This document shows, in pieces, positions 60,231-64,000 of a stretch of DNA of 64,000 bases (positions within the stretch are counted from its first letter, which is position 1; each line of letters begins with the position of its first letter). Both the position numbers and the translations under genes were made by a program. Below the pieces are notes generated by a model. The model saw only the letters and a list, made by a program, of their open reading frames with translations, was not told the DNA's origin and did not search any database. This DNA is from Spirochaetia bacterium (GTDB taxonomy: Bacteria; Spirochaetota; UBA4802; UBA5550), in contig VFJS01000033.1 in NCBI GenBank assembly GCA_009885955.1, positions 1 to 64,000 on the forward strand. The letters are read 5' to 3'.

Positions 60231-61481
60231 TTATTCACCTGCCTTGACCGGCCCGGTTTTATCATACACGTTAGAAATAAAATTGTTATAATCCTTCAGC
60301 ATGTCGATGATGATGGGACGCTTCAGAGTCTCGAGCTTGTGATTTTTCAGTATTTTTACCTTGGGGTTCAATGGAAAGAGCTTGTTCATTTCTTCGATAA
60401 TTCCGATTTCCCCAGTATTCATCCTTACAAGATCCCCCTTCACAATGAAGTAGCTCCCGTTGTTTACTATGTATCCAAGCGCCTTTACGAACTCCTTGAA
60501 GTCCCTGATGAGAAAGGAGTGGACTTTTTTGTACGGAGCAAAAACGAGATTGAGCATCTTCCTCAGAGCGTCCCTGCTTGATAGAGGCTTTACCCCGGGT
60601 TTGTTCTGGACCATGAGGATATATTCGTTGCACAGTGCAAAGAGCCGTATCTCCCTGGGGGTCTGGTTTTCATACTGGTCCAGGTCAAAGCCGAAGGGAA
60701 AGCCTTCCCCGTCGGTTCTTTCGTGGTGCAGAAGTATTATCCTTTTTTCTATGTCGTGCATATGGGGGTTGGTCTCTATCAGCTTGTAGCCCACGTGGGG
60801 GTGATATTTAATCAGGTCGAACTCCTCGTCGTTCAGCGAGGCCTTGTTGACTATATCTTTAGAAATTGGCGCCTTTCCCATGTCATGGAACAGGCCGCCG
60901 AGCCCCATGGCCAGGCGAATCTCCTTTTTGAATTCGAGCCGTGATCCCAGGATGGCGCTTAATATGGAAACATTCGCTGAATGGACATACGTGTAGTCGT
61001 CCAGTTCCTTGAGCTTTGTAATGGGATTGAACACGCCGTCGGAATTTTTTTCAACCGAGGCCATAAGCTTATCCACCTGGGCGCGGGACTCTTCAATCCT
61101 GACTTTTGAAACACTGGCTCCCGGGGAGAAGTTGTAGATATCCCGTATGTGATCCATGAAATCTTTTACATTTTGAACAGTCTCCATGGCAAGGGCTTCA
61201 TCCACAATGCTTTTCCCGGTGTTCAGCCCTGCCACATTCTCCCCGTCAGTCTCCTGGGCTTTTGTCGGGTCGTAGTAAAGCCTCTCGATGTTGCTGTTTC
61301 TCAGGTGGTTCAGCAGGGATTCGGAAATCGGGACATGGGCCTCAAGAATCAGGTTTCCGAATTCGTCAAAAAGATTATAGGAATACTGGTAGTCCTGTTT
61401 CATGGTCCTGACAAGGACCTCCACATTCCGGGAGCTCTCATCTATTTTTACTTTATTTTTATCTTTGTCGATTGATGCCAT
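60231..61481 (-). CDS. HD-GYP domain protein
   Basis: A 416-residue protein. Residues 1-150 are an N-terminal region without a recognised domain. Residues about 160-345 form the HD-GYP domain: H167, H199-D200 with GKAPIS, H229, H252-H253-ERTDG, and GEGFP in place of the GYP triad (as GFP). The family hydrolyses c-di-GMP; with the PilZ protein at 3488 this points to c-di-GMP signalling in the organism. It has no receiver or membrane segment. It is probably co-transcribed with the cyclase-like gene. Confidence 0.88.
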   Translation of the reverse strand: MASIDKDKNKVKIDESSRNVEVLVRTMKQDYQYSYNLFDEFGNLILEAHVPISESLLNHLRNSNIERLYYDPTKAQETDGENVAGLNTGKSIVDEALAMETVQNVKDFMDHIRDIYNFSPGASVSKVRIEESRAQVDKLMASVEKNSDGVFNPITKLKELDDYTYVHSANVSILSAILGSRLEFKKEIRLAMGLGGLFHDMGKAPISKDIVNKASLNDEEFDLIKYHPHVGYKLIETNPHMHDIEKRIILLHHERTDGEGFPFGFDLDQYENQTPREIRLFALCNEYILMVQNKPGVKPLSSRDALRKMLNLVFAPYKKVHSFLIRDFKEFVKALGYIVNNGSYFIVKGDLVRMNTGEIGIIEEMNKLFPLNPKVKILKNHKLETLKRPIIIDMLKDYNNFISNVYDKTGPVKAGE

Positions 61482-61700
61482 GGCTAAAATAGAAATCTCA
61501 CTTTTTAATTATTCGGGTTTTCCTTAAATATTGAACCGAAAATGTTTATAAAAATTTTTATGATATCTGCAGAACCTTCCGTAAAGTTGATTTTAATTAT
61601 GCAGAATAAAAATCAACCATTATTCATTCAAATTATTCTATTTATTATACAATTCATTCTGCGGCAATATGCCACCGTCATCGGGGATTTTCCTAATAAG
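61482..61700. other. Intergenic region upstream of the tandem repeat
   Basis: AT-rich, no convincing gene. It holds the promoter side of the HD-GYP gene and leads into the tandem repeat. Confidence 0.4.
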
Positions 61701-62092
61701 AATGGAAGAAATGGAGATAGGGGGATGATAAAGAGAGATTATGGGGATAATAAATTAACATAATTTTCATCTTATCTCCCTATCACATTTTCTTATCACC
61801 CTATCTCCAATATATTAGACTTAAAAAAGATTATATGAATTGACCTATTTTACCTGAAAGAATGTAAGAAATGGAGATAAGGGGATGAGAAAAAGAGATT
61901 ATGGGGATAATAAATTAACATAATTTTCATCTTATCTCCCTATCACATTTTCTTATCCCCCTATCTCCAATATCTTAGACTTAAAAAAGATTATATGAAT
62001 TGACCTGTTTTACCTGAAAGAATGTAAGAAATGGAGATAAGGGGATGAGAAAGAGAGATTATGGGGATAATAAATTAACATAATTTTCATCT
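61701..62092. repeat. 160-base tandem repeat, about 2.4 copies
   Basis: Copies begin at 61701, 61861 and 62021; the last is cut at about 62092. Each unit contains an inverted pair, ATGGAGATAAGGGGATGAGA (from about 61870) and TTCTTATCCCCCTATCTCCA (to about 61968), so it could fold into a large hairpin. No reading frame runs through it. The right end is followed by unrelated DNA leading to the gene at 62223. Confidence 0.85.
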
Positions 62093-62222
62093 GTCAGACA
62101 GGGCCATGCTGCTGATTGTATTAATCAGAGGTTTTTTAAAAAACTGTTTGCAAAAAAAATGACATTTAATATTATTTCAGGCTTCCTGAAATACAAATTG
62201 GCATTAATAAAGGTGAACGATA

Positions 62223-63020
62223 ATGAGCAGACTTAAAATAATAAATATTGAAGCAACAACACTTCCCGATGCATGGTTTCAAACCGTGTACCGGTGCATT
62301 GAAGCCGGGAGGGACTTCATCATAGACAGGGGCTCCTATGAAGGTGAAAAGAGGCTTGAATTCGACTTTATCACCATACACATACGGAAGCCCGGGGAGA
62401 CGCCGCTCCTTCCCCAGATACCCTCACAGTACAACCTTCCCAATCCAGTTGATGATGATTATCTCACGGGGTATGTGCCATACCTCATGACAGGCGAGAT
62501 GAAAAAGGGGGAAAGCTACACCTACGGCCAGAGGATATGCAGGTACCTCCTGGACAGCAGTTTCAAAAAGCTCGATGACGACATACACATCACCGATAAG
62601 GGGCTCTGGGATAATGACAGGGTGATAGGGCTCGATGGAACTGAGAAGTTCGTTAACCAGATGGAGCTCGTCATATGGACCTACAGGAACATGGGCCACC
62701 GGAACAACCAGATGATTATGCAGGTGGGCCAGCCGTCGGACGTGCTTCTGAAAGACCCGCCGTGCCTCAGGCACATCGACACACGCATCCAGGACGGGAA
62801 GCTCCATTTTTTCCCCTACTTCCGGAGCTGGGACCTCTGGGGAGGGTTCCCCGCAAATCTCGCGGCAATCCAGATGATGAAGGAGTACATGGCCGCGGAG
62901 ATCGGAGTGGAGGACGGGGAGATCATTGCCTCGAGCAAGGGGCTCCACCTCTACAACTATGTCTGGGAGTTGGCCGAGTGCATCAGGGGCCGGACTATGG
63001 ATGAGTTCAGGATGGGTTAG
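62223..63020 (+). CDS. Thymidylate-synthase-fold protein, archaeal type
   Basis: A 265-residue protein of the ThyA superfamily. The catalytic Cys is C181 in DPPCLRHIDTRI, and the phosphate/dUMP-binding stretch is R201-S-x-D204-LWGGFPAN212LAA. The Asn at the dUMP/dCMP-selecting place favours dUMP. The PPC-L-x-x-I-D form resembles the thymidylate synthases of methanogenic archaea instead of the CH-x3-QF form of bacterial ThyA. It either makes dTMP from dUMP and methylene-tetrahydrofolate or a pterin, or is a hydroxymethylase relative. An AAGGTGA site precedes the ATG. Confidence 0.85.
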   Translation: MSRLKIINIEATTLPDAWFQTVYRCIEAGRDFIIDRGSYEGEKRLEFDFITIHIRKPGETPLLPQIPSQYNLPNPVDDDYLTGYVPYLMTGEMKKGESYTYGQRICRYLLDSSFKKLDDDIHITDKGLWDNDRVIGLDGTEKFVNQMELVIWTYRNMGHRNNQMIMQVGQPSDVLLKDPPCLRHIDTRIQDGKLHFFPYFRSWDLWGGFPANLAAIQMMKEYMAAEIGVEDGEIIASSKGLHLYNYVWELAECIRGRTMDEFRMG

Positions 63021-63044
63021 GATGGCTGCTGGATTTTACCTGGT

Positions 63045-63131
63045 GTCCAAAAAGAAAAAATAAGATTTGCCACAGAGGCACTGAGACACAGAGGAGTATT
63101 AATAAATTATGCTCTGTGCCTCTGCGTCTTT
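63045..63131. repeat. Dispersed inverted repeat family B
   Basis: TGTCCAAAAAGAAAAAATAAG leads into the left arm GCCACAGAGGCACTGAGACA (from 63069) and right arm GCTCTGTGCCTCTGCGTCTT (63111-63130). It lies between the convergent genes at 62223 and 63133. Confidence 0.78.
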
Positions 63132-63132
63132 T

Positions 63133-63483
63133 TCAGATGCTCCGCAACTTGTCCATGACAAAGCTGCTGATTCCGGCCTCAATCTCCATGCTCTCTTCCC
63201 GGAATTTATTAACCAGGAACTCCTTGGGAAATTCCCCGTCCATGACCAGGATGGGGGACATTTTTTTCCTCGGCCTGTTGCCCTCATCGACCCTTGCATG
63301 GAGATACCCCCTTTCCTCGTGCCAGGTAAGTGCATGGGCCCTTTTGAACTTGTTGTAGACGAGCTGAAACTGGATTATCCTGCCGTTGTCATACCAGAGA
63401 AAGAGATCGAAATATTCGTCGCCGTAGCACCGGTACCCGTAGCCGCTGTCAGATTCCCTGGTGTCTTTTATCCGGTAGAGCAT
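63133..63483 (-). CDS. Uncharacterised small protein
   Basis: A 116-residue soluble protein of unknown family with features YFDLFLWYDNGRIIQFQLVYNKFKRAHALTW and a C-terminal helix. I start at ATG 63483, 13 bases after the stop of the flavoprotein gene upstream; a longer frame to 63537 would overlap that gene and add a Cys-rich stretch that only mirrors it. The two genes may be co-transcribed. A family B repeat follows. Confidence 0.6.
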   Translation of the reverse strand: MLYRIKDTRESDSGYGYRCYGDEYFDLFLWYDNGRIIQFQLVYNKFKRAHALTWHEERGYLHARVDEGNRPRKKMSPILVMDGEFPKEFLVNKFREESMEIEAGISSFVMDKLRSI

Positions 63484-63496
63484 GGGATTCCGGCAC

Positions 63497-64000
63497 TCAC
63501 AGCCCCGACGGGTGACCTTCGCAGCGCATGAGCTCATTTTCCGGCCTGGGGCCCATCACCTTTGACGCAAGGTTCTTCAGGGCATTCTGCAGGCCCTCTT
63601 CCACAACCGGGTGGTAGAAGGGCATGGCCAGGAGGTCAAAGACATTCATGCCTGCCTGCATGGCCCAGGCCATGAGGTGGGCGATATGCTCGCCCCCGGG
63701 CGCAATCATCTCGGTGCCGAGAATTTTTCCGTCTCCGGGGCTGCCGTAAATCCGGATAACCCCCATGTTCTGTCCCAGGATTATTGACCTTCCCTGTGTC
63801 TCGAAACGGGCTTCGCCAATAATGATCTCCTCTTTCTGGAATTCACTGAATCTCCTCCCGACAGAGGCGATATTGGGCTCGGTAAAGGTAATGGCCAGCG
63901 GCGCCCTCCTTGAGAAACATACCGGTTTCTCCCGGGCGGCGTTGTATCCTGCGATCCTCCCCTCGTCCAGTGCTTCATGAAGGAACGGGCGGTCTCCATT
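63497..64000 (-). CDS. Dihydrolipoamide dehydrogenase-like flavoprotein, C-terminal part (runs off the window)
   Basis: An open frame of 168 codons with no start inside the window. It holds the end of the FAD/NAD domain (RPFLHEALDEGRIAGYNAA) and the dimerisation domain of class I pyridine-nucleotide disulphide oxidoreductases: TFTEPNIASVG, GEARFETQGRSIILGQN, ILGTEMIAPGGEHIAHLMAWAMQAG, and the active-site His-Pro of the partner subunit (FYHPVVEEGL). The redox Cys pair would lie to the right of the window. Candidates are dihydrolipoamide dehydrogenase or a mercuric-reductase-like relative. Confidence 0.88.
   Translation of the reverse strand, partial: NGDRPFLHEALDEGRIAGYNAAREKPVCFSRRAPLAITFTEPNIASVGRRFSEFQKEEIIIGEARFETQGRSIILGQNMGVIRIYGSPGDGKILGTEMIAPGGEHIAHLMAWAMQAGMNVFDLLAMPFYHPVVEEGLQNALKNLASKVMGPRPENELMRCEGHPSGL

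Noticed and set aside
61701-62092. Possible CRISPR array
   Set aside because: The units are 160 bases, contiguous and nearly identical, with no unique spacers and no cas genes nearby.
63781-63999. A 72-codon minus-strand frame at the right edge
   Set aside because: The correct frame here is the flavoprotein, which is open through to 64000 with family motifs; the other frame is a shadow.

Overview
The window looks like a chromosomal segment of a diderm, free-living bacterium. Several traits would suit a spirochaete or a related lineage: many short lipoproteins with spirochaete-like lipoboxes (FINC, LSC, AGC), Lcl/DUF1566 proteins, PilZ and HD-GYP proteins, and anaerobic cobalamin synthesis. 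This placement is inference from gene content only. No tRNA, rRNA or CRISPR array was seen.

Region 1 (1-12.3 kb) opens with the 3' end of a group II intron (domains V and VI). It then holds a TPR/membrane protein, a lipoprotein with an HExxH motif, unrecognised proteins, a stand-alone Lon substrate-binding domain protein, a PilZ protein, a REC-PAS-PAS-ATPase protein, a 4-OT-like protein, an ABC exporter pair (ATPase plus FtsX-type permease), a phosphoribosyltransferase, a RelE-type toxin pair and a DUF362 ferredoxin-like protein.

Region 2 (10.4-32.3 kb) is accessory DNA rich in toxin-antitoxin-type genes. It carries the RelE pair, two different MNT/HEPN pairs, a Fic protein, a ParE-like pair, the remains of a BrnT pair, and a complete three-gene hipBST locus with three regularly spaced operators. 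The MNT/HEPN pairs lie between three copies of the last 144 bases of the DUF362 gene. Embedded here is a minus-strand cluster (14.5-22.3 kb) made of an ECF sigma factor, a membrane anti-sigma candidate, two CsgG/FN3-like secreted proteins, two Lcl-domain proteins and a 12-repeat kelch lipoprotein. On the plus strand follow a REC-AraC regulator and a large lipoprotein with Ig-like domains and a seven-repeat propeller.

Region 3 (32.3-52 kb, minus strand) is a nearly uninterrupted cobalamin operon of 24 genes. It begins behind a B12 riboswitch with an intrinsic terminator, followed by cbiX, the CbiMQO cobalt transporter and a small CbiN-like protein. It then encodes the steps from sirohydrochlorin through the anaerobic corrin pathway (CbiL, H, F, G, D, J, E, T, C, A), adenosylation (CobO), amidation (CbiP), aminopropanol attachment (CobD, CbiB) and lower-ligand assembly (CobU, CobT, CobC, CobS). 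Dispersed inverted repeats sit in four of its gaps, and one of them encodes the tail of CbiL.

Region 4 (52-64 kb) is mixed: a secreted probable beta-barrel protein, SH3/MORN proteins, an amidohydrolase, a small membrane protein, a lipoprotein, a class I adenylate-cyclase-like protein next to an HD-GYP protein, a 160-bp tandem repeat, an archaeal-type thymidylate synthase, and the C-terminal part of a dihydrolipoamide dehydrogenase-like flavoprotein that runs off the right edge.

Across the window there are at least three families of dispersed inverted repeats: A (TTGCTCACGGATT...), B (GCCACAGAGGCAC...) and C (GC-rich, GCCCTCACC...).
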